This document shows positions 45,261 to 53,458 of a stretch of 64,000 nt of DNA, piece after piece. The DNA is from Streptomyces olivochromogenes (lineage in GTDB: Bacteria > Actinomycetota > Actinomycetes > Streptomycetales > Streptomycetaceae). The translations under genes were made by a program, and so were the position numbers. The stretch lies in assembly GCF_001514115.1 (NCBI RefSeq), contig NZ_KQ948451.1:293308-357307 (forward strand). Reading direction: 5' to 3'. The notes beneath the pieces were generated by a model, which saw only the letters and a program-made list of their open reading frames with translations, was not told the origin of the DNA and did not search any database. The first letter of the stretch is position 1, and each line of letters begins with the position of its first letter.

Positions 45261-45854
45261 TCACGATGACGGGCGGTTCGTCTTCCCGACGTCCTCGCCA
45301 CGCTGGTGACCGCGGCGGGCGTCGCGGTCGAAGATGCCGAGGATCTCGCACGGTCCGCCCTCGGCGCCGATGGCGTGCGGGAGCATCGTGGGGAACTCCG
45401 CCGCCTGGTTGGTCTCGATCCGCAAGCGCCGATCGCCCAGAAGCAGGCTCGCGGTGCCGGAGAGAACGACGAGCCATTCGCGGCCCGGGTGGGCGCGCAT
45501 GCGCGAGGGGTTGTCGGGCGGCGGCTCGGTCATGTGCCGGCGCACGACGGTCATGCCGGGTTCCGCCTTGATGGGCCAGCGCATCAGCCCGTGGGCCGCG
45601 TCGATCATCGGGTGGGAGACGACGTCGTCCGCGGCGGTCTCGACCAGTTGGTCGAGGGAGGTGTCCAGGGCGCGGGCGAGGGTGACGAGCTGGTCCAGGG
45701 CCAGGCGGCGCCGGCCGTTCTCGATGCGGCTGAGCGTGGACTGGCTGACCCGGGCGCGGGTGGCCAGCTCCTCCAGGGACCAGCCCTGGGCCACACGCAG
45801 GGCGCGGATGCGTTTGCGTACCAGGCTGTCCAGTCCACCATCGTCTTGCGCCAT
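45261..45854 (-). CDS. XRE-family regulator with C-terminal cupin domain
   Basis: 197 aa. N-terminal helix-turn-helix (LRVAQGWSLEELATRARVSQSTLSRIENG, 45722-45808) followed by a cupin effector domain (MRAHPGREWLVVLSGTASLLLG, AAEFPTMLPHAIGAEGG). Such regulators sense small ligands or metals and often control the adjacent gene; the methyltransferase downstream is the likely target. Start ATG 45854. Confidence 0.88.
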   Translation of the reverse strand: MAQDDGGLDSLVRKRIRALRVAQGWSLEELATRARVSQSTLSRIENGRRRLALDQLVTLARALDTSLDQLVETAADDVVSHPMIDAAHGLMRWPIKAEPGMTVVRRHMTEPPPDNPSRMRAHPGREWLVVLSGTASLLLGDRRLRIETNQAAEFPTMLPHAIGAEGGPCEILGIFDRDARRGHQRGEDVGKTNRPSS

Positions 45855-45905
45855 GGGCAATTTCGTATGCCTTTGCGGCAAGGTGCGGTCGGCGTCGTAC
45901 GCGTG

Positions 45906-45936
45906 GGAGGACCCCGCCACCAGGGCGGGGTCCTCC
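45906..45936 (-). terminator. Terminator after the lamin-tail protein gene
   Basis: Perfect 13-bp stem GGAGGACCCCGCC/GGCGGGGTCCTCC with a 5-nt loop, 54 nt past the stop of the gene at 45990 and just upstream of the XRE gene. It insulates the two leftward units. Confidence 0.8.
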
Positions 45937-45989
45937 ACCATGCCGGGGTCGAGCCGCCGTACGGCTATACGGTCAGCGACGGAACAGGA

Positions 45990-46910
45990 TCAACGGCGGC
46001 CGTCGTGACGCCCTCCGAGGTCATGACGCCCACCGAGGTCGCGGCCTCCACCTACGTCGTGACGCCCACCGAGGTCGCGGCCTCCACCTACGTCGTGGCG
46101 GCCACCGAGGTCGCGGCCCCCACCTACGTCGTGGCGGCCACCGAGGTCGCGGCCCCCACCCACGTCGTGACGCCCACCAACGTCATGACGCCCACCGAGG
46201 TCGCGGCCCCCACCTACGTCGTGGCGGCCACCGAGGTCGCGGCCCCCACCCACGTCGTGACGCCCACCGACGTCATGGCGGCCACCGACGTCATGACGCC
46301 CACCGACGTCGTGGCGGCCGCCGACGTCACGACGGCCACCGTGCTCGCCGCGGTGCTCGCCACCACGCTCACCCCGGTGCTCACCGGCACGCCCGCCGCG
46401 GTACTCGACTCCGCGCTCACCCCTGTAGCTGCCGTCACGGTTCCCGGGGTGACGGGCGCCCCAGGAGAGGGTGTCGACCAGGCGGCCGTGCTCGTCGCGC
46501 AGGGCGGCCGTGTCGGAGCGGTCGCCCCACACGGAGCTGCGGCGGTCCTGGTAGAGGTCACGGGAGTTGTCGCGGCCCATGCCGGTGTGGACACGGACGA
46601 CGGAGCGGCCGTCCAGCCGGTAGTGGTGGAAGGTGTACGTGTGACCGTCACGGTCCGACAGCGTCCAGCCGCTCAGGTTCACCGCACGGCGGGCGCCGTT
46701 GGTGACCTCCACCCACTCGCTGTTGAGCGACCGGTTGGAGCGGACCCCGTGGCCCACGAAGCCGTGCTGCACGTCGGCGATTCTCACGGCGGCCTGGCGA
46801 TCCGTGCGGTCGGCCGCGGACGCCGGCAGCGTCGCCGCGCCGGCCACCGCCACCACCGTCAACGTGGCGGCGGCGAGACGGCGAACGGTCACAAACGCAG
46901 AAGCGGACAC
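45990..46910 (-). CDS. Secreted lamin-tail domain protein with Gly-Arg-His-Asp repeat tail
   Basis: 306 aa. Sec signal peptide (LAAATLTVVAVAGAATLPASA) then a lamin-tail (LTD) domain: LNSEWVEVTNGARRAVNLSGW, TYTFHHYRL, DTLSWGARHPGN. From residue ~165 the protein is made of GGRHDV/GGGRDL repeats, about fifteen units, highly basic-acidic and His-rich, which could bind metal or nucleic acid outside the cell. LTD domains often attach secreted nucleases or adhere to surfaces; no nuclease domain is present. GTG start with GGAGGG 4 nt upstream. Confidence 0.85.
   Translation of the reverse strand: MSASAFVTVRRLAAATLTVVAVAGAATLPASAADRTDRQAAVRIADVQHGFVGHGVRSNRSLNSEWVEVTNGARRAVNLSGWTLSDRDGHTYTFHHYRLDGRSVVRVHTGMGRDNSRDLYQDRRSSVWGDRSDTAALRDEHGRLVDTLSWGARHPGNRDGSYRGERGVEYRGGRAGEHRGERGGEHRGEHGGRRDVGGRHDVGGRHDVGGRHDVGGRHDVGGGRDLGGRHDVGGGRDLGGRHDVGGRHDVGGGRDLGGRHDVGGGRDLGGRHDVGGGRDLGGRHDVGGGRDLGGRHDLGGRHDGRR
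46003..46335. repeat. 18-21 bp imperfect tandem repeats in the lamin-tail gene
   Basis: Roughly fifteen units built on CACCGAGGTCGCGGCC / CACCGACGTCATGACG variants coding for the GGRHDV and GGGRDL units. Two alternating types form a higher-order pattern. Confidence 0.8.
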
Positions 46911-47312
46911 AAAGCCCTCCTACTGGGTGCTGGCATCCCGCGGCCGTCCAACGCGGTCCGTTCCGGGGTGCGTGTGCGGGTGTGCGGCCTGCTGGCCGAC
47001 GCGCACACATTGCTCTCACCCTTCGATGATTCGGGCGATACATGAGCTCTGTTACCGATCAGCCATATTTCCGTGACACTCGCATGTAACGTCCATTTAT
47101 GTCCTGAATGCGACGATTTGCCGCTTCGTCAGAAGGCTTTCCCTTGCGGGCACACGCCTCGGAAGGGTCCCCGTGAGGCGCCGACCCTCCACGCCCGACC
47201 CGGCCATCACCCGAAAGTGGATCACGGCCCCAGGGGGCGTCCTGCCCCAACGGACAGGTTTGCGCTGAGCTTCCCAGGTCAGGCGTAGTAGTAGAACGCA
47301 GAGGAGAGAGGC
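46911..47312. other. Intergenic region with divergent promoters
   Basis: No gene supported. It separates the leftward lamin-tail gene from the rightward HATPase gene. The part from 47035 to 47130 is AT-rich for this genome (GTTACCGATCAGCCATATTT) and probably holds one or both promoters. No riboswitch fold was recognised. Confidence 0.5.
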
Positions 47313-47771
47313 ATGTGTGCGGAGCACCGGACGAACTCCCCCGACACCACGACCGTTCCCGGCCGGCTGCGTTCACCCGGACCGGGCAGCCCGGCCGAGG
47401 TGCGCGAGGCGGTCAGGCACGCGCTCGAAGAAGACGTACGACGCTCCGGCGGGCGCGACGGCGCGAGCGATGCCGTCGCCGTCGGCGACGCCCTGCTCGT
47501 CGCCTCGGAACTCACCACCAACGCGATGCTGCACGGCGGCGGTGTCACCGAGTTCGAGGTGCTGCTGGTCGACCGGGAAGTACGCCTGTCGGTGAGCGAC
47601 CACAGCCGGGAGCTGCCCACACCGGCAGAGCATCCCGACGAGCCGGGATCCATGAGGATCGGAGGCCATGGCTGGCCGATCATCTGCCGCCTCGCCCGCG
47701 ACATCACCATCGCGGAGCTCCGCGCCGGCGGCAAGCGCATCACTGCCGTCGTACCGCTCTCACCGCGCTAG
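47313..47771 (+). CDS. HATPase_c anti-sigma-factor-like protein
   Basis: 152 aa, RsbW/SpoIIAB-type GHKL ATPase. N-box LLVASELTTNAMLHGGG, G1 box VSDHSRELP and G2 box RIGGHGWPIICRLARD are visible. Such proteins in Streptomyces act as stand-alone serine kinases or anti-sigma factors for SigB/F-type sigma factors. ATG after GAGGAGAGAGGC. No partner adjacent; the SigF-like factor at 18.5 kb is one candidate client. Confidence 0.85.
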   Translation: MCAEHRTNSPDTTTVPGRLRSPGPGSPAEVREAVRHALEEDVRRSGGRDGASDAVAVGDALLVASELTTNAMLHGGGVTEFEVLLVDREVRLSVSDHSRELPTPAEHPDEPGSMRIGGHGWPIICRLARDITIAELRAGGKRITAVVPLSPR

Positions 47772-47837
47772 GACCGGGATCACCAGGGCTGGGACGACGC
47801 CGCCGCAGTCCAGGGGTCGGCCGCGGCCGCAACGAGT

Positions 47838-48173
47838 TCACGCCGTGAGGGCCTGGCGGGGTGTGCCGGTCGCGGAGGGTGCGCCTCGCCCGACGGGACG
47901 CACCGGGTACGTGGTCTTCGCCGGATCCACCACCGGGTCGCCCAGCTCGATCCGGCCCGCCGCGTGCAGCGCGTCGCACTCGTCCGTGGGCAGGGCCACG
48001 TAACAACCACCGCGGCCGGAAACGGAACTGAGGGGCTGCCAGTAGCCGTACCGGCGCCGCCCGTTGGCATGCACGGTGAGGCAGACGGGAACGCGCTGGA
48101 CGGTGATCAGACGCAGGACCTCGGCACCGCCGGGGCCGAGCGGAGCGGGCGTGCGCGGGAGGGATCGGAGCAT
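47838..48173 (-). CDS. Small conserved-looking protein of unknown function
   Basis: 111 aa. Core LITVQRVPVCLTVHANGRRRYGYW and YVALPTDECDALHAAGRIELGDPVVDPAKTTYPVRP (DNA 47896-48003) looks like a compact beta domain seen in other Streptomyces small proteins, but I cannot name it. Start ATG 48173 with GGAGCATCG context is uncertain. Confidence 0.6.
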   Translation of the reverse strand: MLRSLPRTPAPLGPGGAEVLRLITVQRVPVCLTVHANGRRRYGYWQPLSSVSGRGGCYVALPTDECDALHAAGRIELGDPVVDPAKTTYPVRPVGRGAPSATGTPRQALTA

Positions 48174-48405
48174 CGTCAGCAGTCTCCGTTCAGGGCTCGC
48201 GGCACGGCGCGGCGTCGGAGAGCGGGCGTCATGTGCGGGCGGCCTTTCGACGGACGGGTTCGATCGCGTACCGCCGGGAGCGGTGACGTTCTCGCTGCTC
48301 AGCATTGTTGCGGAGGGCACTGACAATGCGGTCCGGGCTGCTCCGGGGCACTCCCCCGGTCCCGACCCGATCCCGGTCCGCTTCCGGTCCGGTTCAGGGT
48401 CCCGT

Positions 48406-48810
48406 TCACCGTTGGTGCGGCAGTGTCTCTGCGCGAGGGGCATCGGGGGCGGGAGGGGAAGCAGGGGCGTGCAGGGCGAGAAGGGCGCGGCTGTCGCGAG
48501 CGTCCTGCTCGCCCTGGACGAAGGGGTCGTCGGCGGGGTCGTAGGGCCCCGCGTGGTCGGCGAGCGTCCCGGTGACCCGCTCCCACTCCTCGGCCTCCGC
48601 CCGTGCGACGACCGCGTCCCGGCCGGTGGGCGAACCGCCGCGAGCCGCCTTGCGGGCGGTGGCCAGCGCGGACCTCGCCTCGTGGTGGCGCATTCCCGTG
48701 GCCGAGCAGCGTACCCGCGCCCAGGCGGCACGCTCTTCGTCGGAGGGCTCCGGCACCTCGTCACCCGTGTCGTCGACGGGACCGGACGCTCGGTGCTGCT
48801 CCAGGCTCAC
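48406..48810 (-). CDS. Small helical protein of unknown function
   Basis: 134 aa, charged and helical: SDEERAAWARVRCSATGMRHHEARSALATARKAARGG (DNA 48642-48751), then EAEEWERVTGTLADHAG. Ends in a Pro/Ala-rich tail. GTG start preceded by GGTGGAGCA. Not recognised. Confidence 0.55.
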   Translation of the reverse strand: MSLEQHRASGPVDDTGDEVPEPSDEERAAWARVRCSATGMRHHEARSALATARKAARGGSPTGRDAVVARAEAEEWERVTGTLADHAGPYDPADDPFVQGEQDARDSRALLALHAPASPPAPDAPRAETLPHQR

Positions 48811-48907
48811 TGCTCCACCTCGTTCAGGTGCGGGGGCTGATGTGTCCTTCGGCAGTCCCGTGTGCCCCGGTCGCGCGAACCGACACCTGCCGGCGGCGAA
48901 GAAGCGC

Positions 48908-49342
48908 TCACCAGGGCAGGAAGGCGTGCACATCCTTGCCGTCGGGCCGCACCACGACGCTCACCTGGTGGCAGAGCGCGTGGACGAGGTGCCAGCCGAT
49001 CCCGCCCGCGCCGTGCGCCGGGTCGACGCGGCGGGGCGCGGGCGGCGTCGGGCTGCTGTCGCGGAGCGTGACATGCACGCCGTCGAAGGTGGGGCGGATC
49101 CGGAGTTCGAAGGGGCCGGGAGCGTACTGGACCGTGTTGGCCGCCAGCTCCGTCACCACCAGCAGGATGTCGTCCCAGTGCTCGGCCGCTCCGGGCGGTG
49201 AGGTCCGCGCGAGTTCGCACAGATAGTCGTCCGCCACGAGGCGGGCGTCGGTCACGTTGCGCAGCTGTCCGGGAAAGGTGCTGGTGAGGCCCGGGGGCTC
49301 GTCACCCGGCACCTTCTCGTCCCCGTTCGGGTCGCTTTCCAT
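48908..49342 (-). CDS. HATPase_c anti-sigma-factor-like protein
   Basis: 144 aa GHKL ATPase of the RsbW type. N-box DILLVVTELAANTVQYAPG, G1 region VTLRDSSPTPP, G2 GAGGIGWHLVHALCHQ. Second such protein within 2 kb. The ATG at 49342 has GGAGGCGCG directly upstream. It is probably a kinase or antagonist of an anti-anti-sigma factor not encoded here. Confidence 0.85.
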   Translation of the reverse strand: MESDPNGDEKVPGDEPPGLTSTFPGQLRNVTDARLVADDYLCELARTSPPGAAEHWDDILLVVTELAANTVQYAPGPFELRIRPTFDGVHVTLRDSSPTPPAPRRVDPAHGAGGIGWHLVHALCHQVSVVVRPDGKDVHAFLPW

Positions 49343-49454
49343 CGCGCCTCCCCGGTCTCGTCGGCGGGATGTCTTGCTCGTCATCGCCCCACGCGCCTTC
49401 GCACAGGGTGTCCTCGCACCGCGCGGGCGTCGTCCACCCTTCGCGACCGCGTCC

Positions 49455-49715
49455 CTACGATCCGGTGTCCCGGGACCTGCGGGCGACCGTACGCCGCCTC
49501 AGCGCGCGTCGTTCGGTCTCGCTCGTACCACCCCAGACACCGATGGTCTGCCCCGTGTCGAGCGCCCAGCTCAGGCACTCCTCACGGACGGGGCAGTGTC
49601 GGCAGACGGCCTTCGCCTCCTCGACCTGCGGCAGCGCGGGGCCTGTGCTGCCGATGGGGAAGAACAGGTCGGGGTCGACGCTCCGGCAGGCCGCGGACTC
49701 GCGCCAGTCGTTCAT
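49455..49715 (-). CDS. WhiB-family transcriptional regulator
   Basis: 86 aa. Iron-sulfur ligands Cys10, Cys38, Cys41 and Cys47 (AACRSVDPDLFFP, VCRHCPVREECLSWAL), the G[VI]WGG turn and a basic C-terminal helix (RRALRRRTVARRSR) for DNA contact. The Asp-Pro-Asp-Leu-Phe-Phe motif is canonical. AGGAGG upstream of the ATG is strong. WhiB proteins bind the primary sigma factor; which paralogue this is cannot be told. Confidence 0.93.
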   Translation of the reverse strand: MNDWRESAACRSVDPDLFFPIGSTGPALPQVEEAKAVCRHCPVREECLSWALDTGQTIGVWGGTSETERRALRRRTVARRSRDTGS

Positions 49716-49973
49716 GGGGGCCTCCTGTGATCGCGATGGTCTTGCGCGATCTGTTGTTGGTGGGACTTCGGTCCTCCTTCGGGTCACCCTTGATCGCACC
49801 TGCGAAACAGCCGGTTTCGTGGGGACCGCACGGTTTGAACGAGGAACGGCGCGGACAGCCGTGTACGGGCACGGCGCCCCCGCACGCCCGTCCGGCGCGG
49901 CGGGGACGCCCGAGTGGCAAGATGGGATCGCGGATGAGCGTCGGCGGCGCTTCGACGAACAAGCAGGTGGCAC

Positions 49974-50678
49974 ATGTCGCACGAGCCCGGCGAGGTCTGG
50001 GAGCAGTTCGCCGTCGCCCTGGCGGAAATGGCGCGGGATCTGCTGGCCCAGGACACGGTCCAGGGCACGCTGGACCGTGTCGTGGAGCATGCGTCGGTTC
50101 TGATCAACGGTTGCGACGACGCCGGCATCCTCACCGTGCGGCGGGGCGAGGTGCGTCCTCTGGCGGCGACGAGCGACGTGGTGCGACGTGCGGACCGGAT
50201 CCAGCAGGATCTGCGGGAAGGCCCGTGCTTCGACGCCGTGACCGACCGTCAGCAGATCTACACCATCGAGGACTTGAGCCGCCCGCATGAGCGCTGGTCC
50301 CACTTCGCCCCCGAGCTGAGAAGGCTGGGCATGGGGAGCGTGATGGGCTTCCTCCTGTTCACCGAGGACGACGAGCTCGGGGCCCTCAACCTGTACTCCC
50401 GCCGGCCGCACACCTTCGACGAGGCCGCTCAGCGGGCCGGCTGGATCCTCGCCTCGCACGCGGCCGTGGCCTTCTCCGCGGCCCGTACGCATCAGCAGCT
50501 CGGTGACGCCCTGGAGACCCGTCACGAGATCGGCGAGGCCATGGGCATCCTCATGGAGCGCTACGCGCTGACCGAGGACTCGGCGTTCAAGCTGCTCAAG
50601 AAGGCGTCCCAGGACCACAACATCAAACTGCGCGAGATCGCCCGCCGCATCTGCGAAACCGGCGAAAAGCCCAGCTGA
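49974..50678 (+). CDS. GAF-ANTAR regulator
   Basis: 234 aa. N-terminal GAF sensor domain (residues ~25-165; GCDDAGILTVRRGEVRPLAATS, GPCFDAVTDRQQIYTIEDL) followed by an ANTAR RNA-binding domain (DALETRHEIGEAMGILMERY, AFKLLKKASQDHNIKLREIA). It likely senses a small ligand or redox cue and acts on leader RNA antitermination. Divergent from whiB with a 258-bp shared region. Confidence 0.9.
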   Translation: MSHEPGEVWEQFAVALAEMARDLLAQDTVQGTLDRVVEHASVLINGCDDAGILTVRRGEVRPLAATSDVVRRADRIQQDLREGPCFDAVTDRQQIYTIEDLSRPHERWSHFAPELRRLGMGSVMGFLLFTEDDELGALNLYSRRPHTFDEAAQRAGWILASHAAVAFSAARTHQQLGDALETRHEIGEAMGILMERYALTEDSAFKLLKKASQDHNIKLREIARRICETGEKPS

Positions 50679-50809
50679 CCGCTCCTGGCGCAACGGGCGG
50701 CGATCCGGAACGAGCGACCCGCCAAAGACCGCGAAACAGCCGCCGACCTGCTGTGACTTCGGCCACCCCCTCTTGCCCCGGCAAAGAAGGCATACCTAAG
50801 TTTCGTCTC

Positions 50810-51076
50810 ATGGCCCCACATAACTCCCCGCCTCCCGACGGCACCCCCGCGCTGGTCGACTTCTCCGTCGACCTGACCGCGCAGGAGGTGCACCGACAGG
50901 CCCAGGTCCTGGCCGCCCTCGGCCCCGACTGGGACCCGATGGAGGTCATGCGCGGCGAGGAGGCCGCGTACGACCTGCTGTACTCCGGTCTCGACGAGGA
51001 GCAGCAACGCCTGTACGACGACCTGGTCGCGGCCGGTGTGCTGCCCCCGCGCGGAGGCGGCCATGCTGCCGCTTGA
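50810..51076 (+). CDS. Small acidic protein of unknown function
   Basis: 88 aa helical protein: LVDFSVDLTAQEVHRQAQVL, ALGPDWDPMEVMRGEEAAYDLL (DNA 50924-50989), YDDLVAAGVLPPRG. The pattern resembles small Streptomyces proteins I would place near DUF6400, but this is from memory. The start is uncertain because no good ribosome-binding site precedes ATG 50810. It overlaps the next gene by 14 nt, suggesting a coupled pair. Confidence 0.6.
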   Translation: MAPHNSPPPDGTPALVDFSVDLTAQEVHRQAQVLAALGPDWDPMEVMRGEEAAYDLLYSGLDEEQQRLYDDLVAAGVLPPRGGGHAAA

Positions 51077-51323
51077 CCCGCAGGCGGACCGCGGGCGCCG
51101 TGCCTGGGTGAGCTGCCCGAACTGCAACGACAGTCGCGGCTGCGCATCGTGCGAGCAACGGCGTACCTGCTCCGACCACTGGCGCTATCTGCTCTCCAAC
51201 ACCGGCAGCCTGCTCCACCTTCAGTGCCCGTCGTGCACGCACGTGTGGGTCCACGAGAGCGGCTTCGGTGCCACCCGCTCCCTGTGGAACCGGATCACGA
51301 GCGGCCGCCCGGATCCTCGCTGA
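51063..51323 (+). CDS. Small zinc-ribbon protein
   Basis: 86 aa with cysteine pairs typical of zinc binding: WVSCPNCNDSRGCASCEQRRTC (DNA 51108-51173) and LQCPSCTHVWVHES. Possibly a nucleic-acid-binding adaptor. ATG after GCGGAGGCGGCC. It overlaps the upstream acidic protein gene and converges with the phosphatase gene. Function unknown. Confidence 0.65.
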   Translation: MLPLDPQADRGRRAWVSCPNCNDSRGCASCEQRRTCSDHWRYLLSNTGSLLHLQCPSCTHVWVHESGFGATRSLWNRITSGRPDPR

Positions 51324-51333
51324 TCGCTCCGGC

Positions 51334-52524
51334 TCAGAGCGCGTGGGGGTCGGTGGGTGCCCGCGGTTCGTCGGGGATGTAGCAGGCGACGAGTGCGGCC
51401 GTGTCGTCGTTGAGACGGTTGTCGCTGTAGGCGAGCAGATCGTGGTGGAGCCGGTCGAGGAGTTCCCGGGGCGGGAGAACGCCCCAGGAGCGGATGCGCT
51501 GGACGAGCGGGTAGAAGGCGCCGTCCTCGTCGCGTGTCTCGGTGACGCCGTCGGTGTACAGCAGGAGCTGATCGCCCGGCCGAAAGGAATGTTCCTCGGC
51601 GCGGTAGGGCTCGCCGACGAGCACGCCGAGGTTGAGGGGCGGTGAGGACTGGTCCGTCTCCAGTTCGGTGACTTCGGCGGCGCTGATGAGCAGAGGGGGC
51701 GGGTGGCCGCAGTTGACGATCCGCACGACACGGTCGGGGGTCACGATTTCCGCGAAGACCGCGGTGACGAAGCGCTCGGCCATGTCGCTGCTGGCGTAGT
51801 CGGCGGCTCGGCGGCTCATACTGGTCTCCACCCGGCCCGCCAGGGCGGCGAGGTCGGGTTCGTCGTGGGCGGCTTCCCGGAAGGCGCCGAGCAGGGCGGC
51901 GGCGGTCTCCACGGCGAACAGACCCTTGCCCCGGACGTCGCCGATCACGAGGCGCAGGCCGTGCGTCGTGGGCACCGCCTCGTAGAGATCGCCTCCGACG
52001 CGTGCCTCCGCGTCGGCGGAGAGGTAGAAGCTCTCCACCAGGATGTCACCGACGCGGTGCGGAACGGGCCTGAGCAGGACGCGCTGGGCGATCTCGGCCA
52101 CGAAGCGCACGGTGGCCAGCGTGCGCTCCCGTCGCGTCCGGCTGACGGCCAGGATCGTTCCCAGGGTGCCGATGAGAGCGGTGCAGAAGTAGGCGGCCAC
52201 GTAGTGGCGGTCCCACTGGTAGCCGACGGAACGTCCGGCACAGCACGGGGTACCGGCCAGAACCCCTTCGAACACGATGGCGAAGACGGTGACGCAGACG
52301 ACCATCACGGGGCCGTGGGCGAAGGCGGCCACCAACGGGAGGGCGATCAGCAGGAAGCTCACCGGCCAGTCCACGGGCGTGATGGGCTCGATCAACAGGA
52401 CGGCCACGACGTAGAAGAGGGGGAGCCAGCGCATCCACGTGGGCGGTGCCGGCAGCGAGCGGCCCGTGCTGTTCGGGTGCGGCGTGGCGCTCTCCGCCTC
52501 CGCGCCGCGGCGCCGCCACCTCAC
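51334..52524 (-). CDS. Membrane PP2C/SpoIIE-type serine phosphatase
   Basis: 396 aa. Four N-terminal membrane helices (LPLFYVVAVLLI, VSFLLIALPLVAAFA, VMVVCVTVFAIVF, YVAAYFCTALIGTLGTILAV) and then a SpoIIE/RsbU phosphatase domain: EARVGGDLYEAV, LRLVIGDVRGKGLFA, DQLLLYTDGVTETRDEDG and NDDTAALVA give the metal-binding Asp set. It would dephosphorylate an anti-anti-sigma factor and free a sigma factor. The start is uncertain; GTG 52524 is used, with the open frame continuing to 52764 in low-quality sequence. Confidence 0.88.
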   Translation of the reverse strand: MRWRRRGAEAESATPHPNSTGRSLPAPPTWMRWLPLFYVVAVLLIEPITPVDWPVSFLLIALPLVAAFAHGPVMVVCVTVFAIVFEGVLAGTPCCAGRSVGYQWDRHYVAAYFCTALIGTLGTILAVSRTRRERTLATVRFVAEIAQRVLLRPVPHRVGDILVESFYLSADAEARVGGDLYEAVPTTHGLRLVIGDVRGKGLFAVETAAALLGAFREAAHDEPDLAALAGRVETSMSRRAADYASSDMAERFVTAVFAEIVTPDRVVRIVNCGHPPPLLISAAEVTELETDQSSPPLNLGVLVGEPYRAEEHSFRPGDQLLLYTDGVTETRDEDGAFYPLVQRIRSWGVLPPRELLDRLHHDLLAYSDNRLNDDTAALVACYIPDEPRAPTDPHAL

Positions 52525-52796
52525 GGTGTCCCGCGACGCTGTGCGAGGGGCGGGAGCTCGGACACCAGCGAGGCAGGGGGGTGCACCGAGAGCGCGCCCG
52601 CGAGCGGACGACACGACTGACGGCTCGTTTGATGCAGCCTGTTCACACGGAACTCCTGGCACACGGTTTCGGCAAGACGCCCAGCCTGCTGGGACTCGGC
52701 ACGGCGTACCGGTCATTGCTCCACTCAACGGCATGTCAGGCACCGGACCGTGCCGGCGACACACCCGTCACCGCCCCTGCCACAGGGGGGCGTGCT

Positions 52797-53387
52797 TCAG
52801 AGTGCCTGGAGCTGGGTGAGCAGGCTCAGGGTGTCGGAGTTGACCCAGTACTCCGCGAACTTGCCGTCCCGCATGCGGAGTGTGTCGGTGCCGGTGAAGC
52901 TGACCACGGTCCCCGGCTGGGCCTTGGCGCCGGGGAAGCCGCCGGCGTAGGTGCCGGTGGCCGTCCAGCGCACCGATGCGTAGCGGCCGTCGACCAGCGG
53001 GGGGACCTCGATGGTGAAGCGCAGGTCGCGGAATGCCGCGCGGGTCTGGCCGATCCAGGCCACCAGGCCGTCGACGCCCCGGATGGAGCTGCCGTCACCG
53101 CCGTCGAGGAGGGCGGCGTGGACCCGGAAGCCGGGAGAGATGATGCCCGGGGCCTGGGCGAGATCGCCGTTCCAGAGCCGCAGCCACGCGTCGAGCATCG
53201 CCTTCGGCTTCCGCTCGGCTGCCCGGTGGTCGTGGGTGGTCGTGGCCGTCCGCTCGGCCCCGGTTGTCGGTGAGGTGTCCGCGGCGGCCGTCGTGGCGGT
53301 GAAGGCGAGGACGGCGATCGCCGCGGGGACGAGCAGCCGCGCCCGGTGGCGCCTCGGGGTGGTGGGGGTGGTGGGGGTGGCGGTCAT
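52797..53387 (-). CDS. Secreted SnoaL/NTF2-like protein
   Basis: 196 aa. N-terminal signal peptide (LLVPAAIAVLAFTATTAAA) followed by an ester-cyclase-like SnoaL domain: LDAWLRLWNGDLAQAPGIIS, GVDGLVAWIGQTRAAFRDLRF, RWTATGTYAGGF, DTLRMRDGKFAEYWVNSDTL. These domains typically bind or act on small hydrophobic ligands. It lies 71 nt downstream of the quinone oxidoreductase on the same strand and may share its TetR control. Confidence 0.8.
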   Translation of the reverse strand: MTATPTTPTTPRRHRARLLVPAAIAVLAFTATTAAADTSPTTGAERTATTTHDHRAAERKPKAMLDAWLRLWNGDLAQAPGIISPGFRVHAALLDGGDGSSIRGVDGLVAWIGQTRAAFRDLRFTIEVPPLVDGRYASVRWTATGTYAGGFPGAKAQPGTVVSFTGTDTLRMRDGKFAEYWVNSDTLSLLTQLQAL

Positions 53388-53458
53388 GACGGTTCCTCGC
53401 GTCTCGGGTAAGGGGCTGGCTGGGGAAGGTGTGCGATCGGCGGCTACGGAAGGACCTG

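Noticed and set aside
46003..46335. Possible CRISPR array
   Set aside because: Units are contiguous, in frame and imperfect with no unique spacers; they encode a protein repeat.
45306..47045. 579-codon plus-strand frame with TEVAAPTYV repeats
   Set aside because: It is the complement of the XRE-cupin gene and of the lamin-tail repeat region, and it crosses a strong terminator hairpin; repeats are explained by the GGRHDV tail on the minus strand.
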